Position numbers and translations under genes: made by a program. Source: an uncultured Clostridia bacterium (GTDB taxonomy: Bacteria > Bacillota > Clostridia > Oscillospirales > CAG-382). From it: a DNA stretch of 12,246 bases. The stretch is taken from the NCBI GenBank assembly GCA_905235695.1, contig CAJOMW010000016.1:1-12246 (forward strand), read 5' to 3'. A model generated the notes under the pieces. That model ran no database searches and was not told the DNA's origin. It saw only the letters and a program-made list of their open reading frames with translations. Shown here piece by piece: positions 1-6,304 of the stretch. The stretch's first letter is position 1, and each line of letters starts with the position of its first letter.

Positions 1-9
1 AAATTCCTA

Positions 10-38
10 TTGTAATTTGGAAAAATGTATGTTATAAT
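10..38 (+). promoter_or_regulatory. Putative sigma-A-type promoter of secG
   Basis: A -35-like TTGTAA (10-15, 4/6 match) and a perfect -10 TATAAT (33-38) are separated by exactly 17 bp. Transcription would begin near 45. That puts the ATG at 39 upstream of the transcript start, so it supports the later secG start at 99. Confidence 0.7.
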
Positions 39-83
39 ATGCACGTTGCGTTACAGAATGTACGTTTTAAATTGATTTTCATC

Positions 84-91
84 GGAGGAAG
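84..91 (+). promoter_or_regulatory. Ribosome binding site that fixes the secG start
   Basis: GGAGGAAG lies about 10 nt (from the GGAGG end) before the ATG at 99. The upstream in-frame ATG at 39 has no such site and overlaps the -10 box, so the 20 extra residues it would add are not expected to be translated. Confidence 0.85.
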
Positions 92-98
92 ATTAAAA

Positions 99-677
99 AT
101 GGGAACAGTTCAGTTGATAATTGGCATATTATTGATAGTTATGGGAGTATTCCTTATAATATCCGTATTGATGCAGAGCAGTAAGGATCACCGCCTTTCC
201 GGTTCAATAGCCGGCGGTGCGGAGACCTTCTTCGGCAAGACCAAGGGCAGGACGCTCGACGCTCTCTTTAATAAGCTTACCACTGTTATTACTATCATAT
301 TCGTTCTTTTGGTGCTTGTGCTCTTTATAATCCAGCCCAGTGTAGAAACTCTCAACCAGAGACAGGCTGATGCGCTTGCCGCTGAGACCGCAGGCGAAGA
401 GACCGAGCAGGTAGTTGACGAAGCGACGGCTGATGAAGCTGATAATGAAGCTCAGGCAGTTGTAGACGACGCTGAAGCTGCTGTCGAAGAAGAGGCTGAA
501 ACCACAGACGAAGCTACTGTTGAAGAGGCTGAAACCACAGACGAAGCTACTGTTGAAGAAGAAGCTGAAATCACAGACGAAGCTACTGTTGAAGAAGAAG
601 CTGAAATCACAGACGAAGCTACTGTTGAAGAAGAGGCTGAAGCAACAGGTGAAACCACTGAGGAAGAAGCTGAATAA
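99..677 (+). CDS. secG: SecG preprotein translocase subunit with long acidic repetitive C-terminal tail
   Basis: SecG is the small membrane subunit of the SecYEG channel and assists SecA-driven protein export. The predicted protein has 192 residues. It shows two hydrophobic segments (about 2-25 and 60-79) joined by a loop with the family signature: GGAETFFGKTKGR at 39-51, then a hydrophilic stretch into the second helix. SecG proteins are usually only about 70-80 residues, and residues 1-80 here match that core. The remaining 112 residues form a highly acidic tail rich in Glu, Ala, Thr and Asp, containing tandem 12-residue units of the type VEEEAEITDEAT. The start at 99 is chosen for its strong ribosome binding site and because the promoter overlaps the earlier ATG. 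The gene appears monocistronic, with a promoter before it and a hairpin after. The SecG core is clear from sequence; the tail's role is unknown. Confidence 0.93.
   Translation: MGTVQLIIGILLIVMGVFLIISVLMQSSKDHRLSGSIAGGAETFFGKTKGRTLDALFNKLTTVITIIFVLLVLVLFIIQPSVETLNQRQADALAAETAGEETEQVVDEATADEADNEAQAVVDDAEAAVEEEAETTDEATVEEAETTDEATVEEEAEITDEATVEEEAEITDEATVEEEAEATGETTEEEAE
483..659 (+). repeat. In-frame tandem repeat (36-nt units) in the secG tail
   Basis: There are five consecutive units: 483-518, 519-551, 552-587, 588-623 and 624-659. Units are 36 nt (12 codons), except the second, which is 33 nt and lacks one Glu codon. Units three and four are identical over all 36 bases; the fifth has diverged. 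A partial unit encoding EEEAE precedes the stop codon. The units abut without spacers and keep the reading frame, so this is a coding repeat and not a CRISPR array. Confidence 0.92.
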
Positions 678-711
678 TCTTTCGTTCGGTCACAAATAAA
701 TATCTGACAAC

Positions 712-756
712 AAAGAGGTTGTAACTTTTGTTACAGCCTCTTTCTGCATATTTTTG
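712..756 (+). terminator. Hairpin terminator after secG
   Basis: A 14-bp stem (712-725 with 730-743, one G-T wobble) closes a TTTT loop. The stem's 3' arm ends in TTT, and a further T run follows at 751-755 after a short break. The interrupted T tract makes it a moderate rather than strong intrinsic terminator. Its position 35 nt after the secG stop, ahead of a new promoter, fits termination. Confidence 0.7.
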
Positions 757-796
757 CATAAAATGTAAAAACAAATTTCAAATAATGTGAACTCAC

Positions 797-825
797 TTGA
801 CAAACAGAGACGGATTGAATAAAAT
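797..825 (+). promoter_or_regulatory. Sigma-A-type promoter of the T-box / aspS-gatCAB operon
   Basis: A perfect -35 TTGACA (797-802), a 17-bp spacer and a -10 TAAAAT (820-825, 5/6) predict a transcript start near 831-833, just before the T-box leader. The region between the secG hairpin and this promoter (757-796) is AT-rich and shows nothing else. Confidence 0.88.
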
Positions 826-831
826 AAAGGC

Positions 832-1106
832 ACAAAGGCATTGATGGGAAGAGTAGGATCGATAAGGTTCGTTCCAGAGAGCCGCCGGAAGCTGAAAAGG
901 CGGTGCGAAAGGTCGGTTTGAAGAACGTCCCGGAGCTTCTGTGGGGAAAGCCGAGATTTCGGTAAGTAGTTGCAGACGGAAGGCACGCACGTTACAGCGG
1001 GCAGGTATGATACGTACCGAAAAGAGAGGGCAGCGTAAGCTGTCAATATGGGTGGCAACACGGTTTATCCGTCCCTGTGAGTCAGTCTCACAGCGACGGT
1101 TTTTTT
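832..1106 (+). promoter_or_regulatory. T-box riboswitch (tRNA-sensing leader) controlling aspS-gatC, gatA, gatB
   Basis: The leader has the standard T-box order. Stem I has lower pairing GGGA/TCCC (846-849 with 928-931), a loop-E-like AGTA (852-855) facing GAA (920-922), and a distal helix CCGCC/GGCGG (882-886 with 899-903) preceded by AGAGAG. After the loop-E GAA comes G-AAC-G: the codon AAC (924-926, Asn) sits one base on and is followed by a purine. The overlapping codon GAA (923-925, Glu) is one base earlier. Stem II pairs 936-942 with 976-982 and encloses a CCGA/TCGG hairpin. Stem III pairs 1029-1034 with 1039-1044. The T-box sequence GGGTGGCAACACGG spans 1050-1063, and its TGGC bulge would pair with a tRNA GCCA end, fitting a G discriminator base as in tRNA-Asn and tRNA-Glu. 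Uncharged tRNA would favour the antiterminator and readthrough into aspS. The class is certain; the tRNA identity is inferred. Confidence 0.93.
1069..1106 (+). terminator. Regulated intrinsic terminator of the T-box
   Basis: CCGTC (1069-1073) pairs with GACGG (1095-1099) and CTGTGAG (1075-1081) pairs with CTCACAG (1087-1093), with one C-C mismatch, a TCAGT loop and a run of seven T (1100-1106). Its 5' arm follows the T-box motif directly, as expected for mutually exclusive terminator and antiterminator folds. The 78 nt from here to aspS hold only the AAAGGA ribosome binding site (1168-1173). Confidence 0.92.
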
Positions 1107-1184
1107 ATTGTATTTTGCCGCCGAATGCATAAGCCTTTGCCTTGATATATTTTTCGGTATCACAAAGAAAGGATTGATTCTGAG

Positions 1185-3275
1185 ATGAAGAGAAGAACGG
1201 ATTACTGCGGCTCTTTCAGAGAAGAGCACGTGGGAATGAACGTCGCGGCCTGCGGATGGGTGCAGACAAAGCGCGACATGGGCGGAGTCATATTTATTGA
1301 CCTGCACGACAAAGAAGGAACCTTACAGGTTGTCTTTGACGCAAAGAACCTTTGCGAGGACGACTTTAAAATTGCTGAGGCTCTCCATAATCAGGACGTG
1401 ATATCCGTAAGCGGCAAAATGCGCCACAGAAGCGAAGATACCATAAACCCGAAGATAGAGACCGGAACGGTAGAGCTTGCGGCTTCATCCATAGAAATGC
1501 TCTCAAAGGCTCACGCACTGCCTTTTCAGATAGACGACGGCGCACCTGTCAGAGAAGATCTGAGACTGAAATACAGATTTCTCGACATAAGGAGAAGCAC
1601 TATTCAGAACAATCTGAAATTCCGTGCAAAGGTCTCGAGAATAGCAAGGGAATACCTCGATGACGAAGGCTTCACGGAGGTAGAGACGCCGTATCTCACA
1701 AAATCCACCCCCGAGGGCGCAAGGGACTATCTCGTGCCGAGCCGTGTGCATCCGGGCATGTTCTATGCTCTTCCGCAGTCGCCCCAGATATTCAAGCAGC
1801 TGCTCATGGTCGGCGGCATGGATAAGTATTATCAGATAGCGAGGTGCTTCAGGGACGAGGACCTCAGAGCCGACAGACAGCCGGAGTTTACGCAGGTAGA
1901 TATGGAGATGTCGTTCGTCGAGCAGGAGGACGTTCTCGTACATCTCGAAAAAATGTTCAAGTATATATTCAAAAAGGCTCTTGACGTAGATATCAGCTAT
2001 GATTTTCCGAGAATAACGTGGAAGGAATCAATGGACAGATACGGCTGTGATAAGCCCGATCTGAGATTCGGGCTCGAGATAGTGGACGTCACGGATATTG
2101 CCGCAAGGAGCGATTTTTCGGTGTTCAAATCTGTGACCGCAAGCGGCGGCACGGTTCGCGCCATAAACGTAAAGGGCAAGGCGGATTTCACCCGCTCGCA
2201 GATAGAGGAGCTGACAGACAAAGCCGTATCATACGGCGCAAAGGGCATGGCGTGGATAGCGGTGCGTGAGGACGGCGAGCTGTATACAATACTCACGAAA
2301 TACTTCAAAAAGGAAGTTATGGACGAGCTGCTCGAAAGGACGGGCGCTGGGCCCGGAGATTTCATCCTCTTCTGTGCCGATAAGACGGCGACGGTGAGAA
2401 AGGTGCTCGGCGCTTTGAGAAACGATCTCGGAACGCTGCTCGGTCTTAAAGACAAGAACGACTATAAGCTGTGCTTTGTAATAGATTTTCCGGAGTTTGA
2501 GTACTCGGAGGAAGAAGAGAGATACGTGGCAATGCACCACCCGTTCACGATGCCGTATCCGGAGGATCTGCAGTACCTTGAGAGCGATCCGGAAAAGGTG
2601 AGGGCGCAGGCGTACGATGTGGTTCTGAACGGCGTTGAGCTGGGAAGCGGCTCTGTAAGAATACACGACAGAGAAATACAGCGGATAATGTTCAAGGCGC
2701 TCGGCTTTACCAAAGAGCAGACGCAGGAGCGCTTCGGATTTATGATAAACGCCTTTAAGTACGGCACGCCGCCGCACGCAGGCTTTGCATTCGGACTTGA
2801 CAGACTCGTAATGCTGATGCTCGGAGCGGATTCTCTCAGAGACGTAATAGCGTTTCCCAAGACGAAAGATGCGTCCTGCCTAATGACCGAAGCGCCGAAC
2901 ATCGTCGACATAAAACAGCTTGAAGAACTCTCGCTTTTGTCGCTCTCAGAGAGCGTAAACGAGCAGGGCGAGAGGGTGTCCGCAAAGAAAAAGACTAAGA
3001 GGATAGACGTAGACAGAGTAGCGTCGCTTGCAAATCTCACGATTTCAGACGATAAGAAGGATAAGCTTGAGAGCGACATGGAGTCGGTCATCGACTTTGC
3101 AAACGAGCTCGGTGCGCTTGATACAGAGGGCGTAGCGGCGCGTGAGCATATAGTACACAGCAAAAACGTGTTCAGGGATGATATGCCGGAGCAGAACTAC
3201 GGCAGAACGGAGCTGCTTGCAAACGCCAAGACCAAAACAGAGGAATATATTTACGTTCCGAGAGTCGTAGAGTGA
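1185..3275 (+). CDS. aspS-gatC: Fusion of aspartyl-tRNA synthetase with GatC amidotransferase subunit
   Basis: The 696-residue product is a bacterial-type class II AspRS (about 1-585) joined in frame to a complete GatC (about 607-696) by a Ser/Glu-rich then Lys-rich linker (586-606, containing KKKTKR). AspRS parts visible are an N-terminal OB-fold anticodon-binding domain (about 1-105), QSPQ at 198-201, motif 2 FRDEDLRADRQPEF at 222-235, the GAD insertion domain (about 290-420), and motif 3 GFAFGLDRLVMLMLG at 533-547. The GatC part shows the family pattern from RVASLANLTIS through LDTEGV to NVFRDD (661-666). AspRS would attach Asp to tRNA-Asp and, if non-discriminating, to tRNA-Asn. GatC stabilises the GatA-GatB complex that amidates Asp-tRNA-Asn and Glu-tRNA-Gln. 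Free AspRS is about 590 residues and GatC about 95, so both halves are full length. gatA follows after 18 nt. Expression is under the T-box upstream. Confidence 0.95.
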   Translation: MKRRTDYCGSFREEHVGMNVAACGWVQTKRDMGGVIFIDLHDKEGTLQVVFDAKNLCEDDFKIAEALHNQDVISVSGKMRHRSEDTINPKIETGTVELAASSIEMLSKAHALPFQIDDGAPVREDLRLKYRFLDIRRSTIQNNLKFRAKVSRIAREYLDDEGFTEVETPYLTKSTPEGARDYLVPSRVHPGMFYALPQSPQIFKQLLMVGGMDKYYQIARCFRDEDLRADRQPEFTQVDMEMSFVEQEDVLVHLEKMFKYIFKKALDVDISYDFPRITWKESMDRYGCDKPDLRFGLEIVDVTDIAARSDFSVFKSVTASGGTVRAINVKGKADFTRSQIEELTDKAVSYGAKGMAWIAVREDGELYTILTKYFKKEVMDELLERTGAGPGDFILFCADKTATVRKVLGALRNDLGTLLGLKDKNDYKLCFVIDFPEFEYSEEEERYVAMHHPFTMPYPEDLQYLESDPEKVRAQAYDVVLNGVELGSGSVRIHDREIQRIMFKALGFTKEQTQERFGFMINAFKYGTPPHAGFAFGLDRLVMLMLGADSLRDVIAFPKTKDASCLMTEAPNIVDIKQLEELSLLSLSESVNEQGERVSAKKKTKRIDVDRVASLANLTISDDKKDKLESDMESVIDFANELGALDTEGVAAREHIVHSKNVFRDDMPEQNYGRTELLANAKTKTEEYIYVPRVVE

Positions 3276-3293
3276 GAAGGGAGGATATTTATA

Positions 3294-4727
3294 ATGAGTG
3301 AACTTACAAAACTTAGCATCAGAGAGCTCAGAACGCTTCTCGATGAGAAAAAGATATCCTCAGTCGAGCTTACCAAAGCATATATTGACAACATCAAAGC
3401 TAAAGATGAGAAGATAGGGGCGTACCTTGCCGTAACGGAAGAGGATGCGCTCGAAAGTGCAAAAAAGTGCGACGGCGAGACGTCGGATACTATTCTTCAC
3501 GGAATACCCTGCGGCATTAAGGACAACATCTGCACAAAGGGCGTAAAAACCACCTGTGCGTCAAAGATGCTGGAGGACTTTGTGCCGTGCTATGATGCGA
3601 CGGTAATTGAAAAGCTGAAAAATCAGGGATTTATAATGCTCGGCAAGCTCAATATGGACGAGTTTGCAATGGGAAGCACAACGGAAAATTCCGCATTCAG
3701 GATAACGAGAAATCCGGTTAACACAGAATGTGTTCCCGGCGGCTCAAGCGGAGGAAGTGCGGCGGCGGTCAAAGCTGAGGAAGCTCCGTATACTCTCGGC
3801 TCGGACACCGGCGGCTCGATAAGACAGCCTGCGGCGTTCTGCGGAGTAGTCGGAATGAAGCCGACATACGGCGCCGTATCGAGATACGGACTTGTTGCGT
3901 TCGCCTCGTCGCTCGATCAGATAGGACCTCTTACAAAGACGGTATACGACAACGCAATGGTCCTTTCGGCGATTGCGGGACACGATGCAAAAGACGCAAC
4001 GTCCATGAGCAAAGACGCTCCCGACTGCCTTTCGGATATTGAAAAAGGTGTATCCGGAATGAAGATAGCGCTGCCGGTCGAGTTCTTCTCGGAGGGAATA
4101 GATCCCGAGGTCAAGAGCGCGGTATTTGAAGCGGCAAAGGTGTTTGAAAGCCTCGGTGCAAGCATAGAGGAAGTAAAAATGCCGTCTCTCAAAGAGGCTC
4201 TTGCGGCTTACTACGTCATATCCTCGGCGGAGGCTTCGTCAAACCTTGCCCGCTTTGACGGCGTGAGATACGGTCACAGAAGCGAGAATTACAGCGACAT
4301 CGGCGAGCTTTACCGCAATACCCGAAATGAAGGCTTCGGAGATGAAGTGAAGCGCCGCATTATGCTCGGAACATTTGCGCTCTCGTCGGGATATTACGAC
4401 GCATATTACAAGAAAGCGCTCCAGGCAAGAAGCCTGATAATATCGGAGTACGAAAAGATATTCGGAAAAAGCGACTTTATCCTGTCGCCCGTTGCGCCGA
4501 CAGCAGCGTATAAGATAGGCTCAAAGACCGGAAGCCCGATAGAGATGTATCTCGGCGACGTATATACCGTGCCGGTAAATATTGCCGGACTTCCGTCCCT
4601 ATCCATGCCTTGCGGAGCGACAGAAAACGGACTTCCGATAGGTATGCAGCTGATAGGAAAGGCAAGAAGCGAGCCTGTGCTGTACAGAGCAGGCTACGCA
4701 TACGAAACGGCAAAGGAGGCAAAGTGA
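3294..4727 (+). CDS. gatA: Asp-tRNA(Asn)/Glu-tRNA(Gln) amidotransferase subunit A
   Basis: GatA is the glutaminase of GatCAB: it hydrolyses glutamine and passes ammonia to GatB. The 477-residue protein is normal length for an amidase-signature enzyme. The Ser-cisSer-Lys triad is visible: Lys76 in GIKDN, cis-Ser151 in GGSSGG, and nucleophile Ser175 in DTGGSIRQP. The spacing between these (75 and 24 residues) matches my memory of the Staphylococcus aureus GatA triad (Lys79, Ser154, Ser178). The glycine/serine-rich amidase signature runs from about 148 to 190. A strong ribosome binding site AAGGGAGG (3277-3284) precedes the ATG. The gene lies 18 nt after aspS-gatC and 1 nt before gatB, so the three are surely co-transcribed and regulated by the T-box. 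Confidence 0.97.
   Translation: MSELTKLSIRELRTLLDEKKISSVELTKAYIDNIKAKDEKIGAYLAVTEEDALESAKKCDGETSDTILHGIPCGIKDNICTKGVKTTCASKMLEDFVPCYDATVIEKLKNQGFIMLGKLNMDEFAMGSTTENSAFRITRNPVNTECVPGGSSGGSAAAVKAEEAPYTLGSDTGGSIRQPAAFCGVVGMKPTYGAVSRYGLVAFASSLDQIGPLTKTVYDNAMVLSAIAGHDAKDATSMSKDAPDCLSDIEKGVSGMKIALPVEFFSEGIDPEVKSAVFEAAKVFESLGASIEEVKMPSLKEALAAYYVISSAEASSNLARFDGVRYGHRSENYSDIGELYRNTRNEGFGDEVKRRIMLGTFALSSGYYDAYYKKALQARSLIISEYEKIFGKSDFILSPVAPTAAYKIGSKTGSPIEMYLGDVYTVPVNIAGLPSLSMPCGATENGLPIGMQLIGKARSEPVLYRAGYAYETAKEAK
4712..4719 (+). promoter_or_regulatory. gatB ribosome binding site inside the gatA coding end
   Basis: AAAGGAGG within the last codons of gatA lies 9 nt before the gatB ATG (4729). The gatA stop and gatB start are separated by a single base, so translation of gatB is probably coupled to gatA, which would help keep subunit amounts equal. 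Confidence 0.85.
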
Positions 4728-4728
4728 C

Positions 4729-6156
4729 ATGAACTACTATAAGGGCTATGAAATGGTAATAGGCCTCGAAGTACACGTCGAGCTCAAGACCGAAACAAAG
4801 ATATTCTGCAGCTGCAAGACCACCTTCGGAGCCGCTCCTAATACTCAGTGCTGCCCGGTATGCATGGGTATGCCGGGAACGCTTCCGGTGCTGAACGGCA
4901 AAGTCGTCGATTATGCGGTAAAAGCGGGGATAGCGACCGGGTGCACCATTGCCCGCTTCTCAAAGCAGGACAGAAAGAACTACTTCTATCCGGATCTGCC
5001 GAAGGCGTATCAGATATCGCAGTATGACCTTCCGCTCTGCGAGAGGGGACATATAGATATAGAGACAGAAAACGGAAGCAAGACCATTGGCATAACGCGC
5101 ATACACATAGAAGAGGACGCCGGAAAGCTCGTGCACGACGACAAGCTCGGCACTCTCATTGACTGCAACAGGTGCGGTGTGCCGCTTATAGAGATAGTTT
5201 CCGAGCCTGATATAAGAAGCGCAGAAGAAGCCGACGCATACCTCAGAAAGCTGAGGGCGATCATAATGTACACAGGCGTATCCGACTGCAGGATGAACGA
5301 GGGCTCTCTTAGGTGCGACGTAAACCTATCGGTAAGAAAGGTCGGAGAAGAAAAATTCGGAACACGTACGGAGATGAAAAATCTGAACTCGTTCCAGTTT
5401 ATAGCAAAAGCGATAGATTACGAGTACAGAAGGCAGGTAGACGCAATAGAGAGCGGAGAGGTGATAGTGCAGGAGACGCGCCGCTTTGATTCCGCCGCAG
5501 GAAAGACATATTCGATGCGCCGCAAAGAGGACGCCAACGACTACCGCTATTTTCCCGATCCCGATCTTCCGCCGATCGAAATATCCGAGGAAAAGCTCTC
5601 GTCTCTGAAAGCCGAAATACCTATGCTTCCCGATGAGCGGAAGGAGATATACACATCAAAATACGGTCTTACGCCGTATGACGGCGAGATGATAACGAGC
5701 GAGAAGTCGGTAGCTGATTATTTTGAAAAGTGCGCCGCACTTACCGCATATCCGAAGATCGCGGCAAACATTCTGATAACAGACATTCTCCGCTATATGG
5801 ACGAAGAGAGCGGAGATATACCGATAAGCCCCGAAAACCTCGCAAAGGTAGCCGAAATGCAGGGCTCGCAGAGGATAAACAGCTCGACGGCAAAGAAGAT
5901 GGTGAAAGAGCTGCTGTCCGGTCCGTTTGATCCCGAATTGTACGCAGAAGAGAACGGATTGTGGCAGATAAACGATACGGTTCTTCTCGAAAAAATGGTC
6001 AAAGAAGCCGTGAGCGCAAACGCAAAGTCCGTCGAGGACTATAAAAACGGCAAAGAGAGCGCACTCAAAGCGATAGTCGGAGCAGTCATGGCAAAGACGG
6101 GCGGAAAGGGAAATCCCGTAATAATAAACGAGCTGCTTGAAAAAGAATTAAAGTGA
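4729..6156 (+). CDS. gatB: Asp-tRNA(Asn)/Glu-tRNA(Gln) amidotransferase subunit B
   Basis: GatB uses ATP to activate the side-chain carboxylate of misacylated Asp-tRNA-Asn or Glu-tRNA-Gln, then amidates it with ammonia from GatA. The 475-residue length is standard. Visible hallmarks are the opening segment GLEVHVEL (12-19), a zinc-type cysteine set CSC (27-29) and CPVC (42-45), KNYFYPDLPKAYQISQY (83-99), the EEDAGKLVHD segment (128-137), and NDYRYFPDPDLPP (270-282). The C-terminal third corresponds to the helical and YqeY-like tail domain that contacts tRNA. It is the last gene of the T-box operon, followed 10 nt later by a strong terminator. Identification is firm; that it serves both the Asn and Gln pathways here is inferred. 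Confidence 0.97.
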   Translation: MNYYKGYEMVIGLEVHVELKTETKIFCSCKTTFGAAPNTQCCPVCMGMPGTLPVLNGKVVDYAVKAGIATGCTIARFSKQDRKNYFYPDLPKAYQISQYDLPLCERGHIDIETENGSKTIGITRIHIEEDAGKLVHDDKLGTLIDCNRCGVPLIEIVSEPDIRSAEEADAYLRKLRAIIMYTGVSDCRMNEGSLRCDVNLSVRKVGEEKFGTRTEMKNLNSFQFIAKAIDYEYRRQVDAIESGEVIVQETRRFDSAAGKTYSMRRKEDANDYRYFPDPDLPPIEISEEKLSSLKAEIPMLPDERKEIYTSKYGLTPYDGEMITSEKSVADYFEKCAALTAYPKIAANILITDILRYMDEESGDIPISPENLAKVAEMQGSQRINSSTAKKMVKELLSGPFDPELYAEENGLWQINDTVLLEKMVKEAVSANAKSVEDYKNGKESALKAIVGAVMAKTGGKGNPVIINELLEKELK

Positions 6157-6161
6157 TATAT

Positions 6162-6198
6162 AAAGAGGAGAAAATTGTTGTGATTTTCTCCTTTTTTT
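6162..6198 (+). terminator. Intrinsic terminator after gatB
   Basis: A 9-bp stem GGAGAAAAT/ATTTTCTCC (6167-6175 with 6183-6191), a 7-nt loop and seven T (6192-6198) form a textbook terminator. The flanking A-rich 5' side could extend the stem into the T run. It separates the GatCAB operon from the next promoter. Confidence 0.93.
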
Positions 6199-6220
6199 CT
6201 GATAAAAGACAGAATAAACC

Positions 6221-6249
6221 TTGACAAATATAAGAAAAAATGCAATAAT
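6221..6249 (+). promoter_or_regulatory. Sigma-A-type promoter of the rpiR-rpsA operon
   Basis: A perfect -35 TTGACA (6221-6226), a 17-bp spacer and a -10 AATAAT (6244-6249, 5/6) predict a start near 6256. The TTG of the -35 box is in frame with the regulator gene but cannot be its start codon, because it lies upstream of the transcript. No convincing palindromic operator is seen; TGCA occurs on both sides of the -10 (6241-6244 and 6257-6260), which is too little to call. Confidence 0.85.
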
Positions 6250-6304
6250 ATATAGGTGCAGGATTTGTGAAGTAAAAAATGATTTTCGGAAGGTATATTC
6301 AAGT

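Noticed and set aside
39..98. Longer secG start at ATG 39
   Set aside because: The ATG overlaps the -10 box and has no ribosome binding site, whereas ATG 99 has GGAGGAAG at good spacing and begins at the first membrane segment.
452..658. Minus-strand open frame rich in Ser and Val
   Set aside because: It is the complement of the secG acidic repeat, where the repetitive codons avoid stops on the other strand.
483..659. Regularly repeated 36-nt units resembling CRISPR direct repeats
   Set aside because: The units abut with no spacers, stay in frame and encode the acidic tail of SecG, so they are a coding tandem repeat.
866..875. GGTTCGTTCC resembling a tRNA T-loop
   Set aside because: It falls inside T-box Stem I, and no acceptor, D or anticodon arms surround it.
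1107..1184. A second promoter between the T-box terminator and aspS
   Set aside because: TTGCCT and TTGATA occur, but nothing like a -10 lies at the right spacing, so expression depends on T-box readthrough.
690..1307. Antisense and sense open frames across the T-box leader
   Set aside because: They lie over conserved riboswitch structure and the aspS start, show no recognisable protein pattern and lack supporting signals.
6221..6304. TTG start at 6221 for the RpiR-family gene
   Set aside because: This TTG is part of the -35 TTGACA and so upstream of the transcript; the added residues do not resemble the family, and ATG 6305 has its own ribosome binding site.
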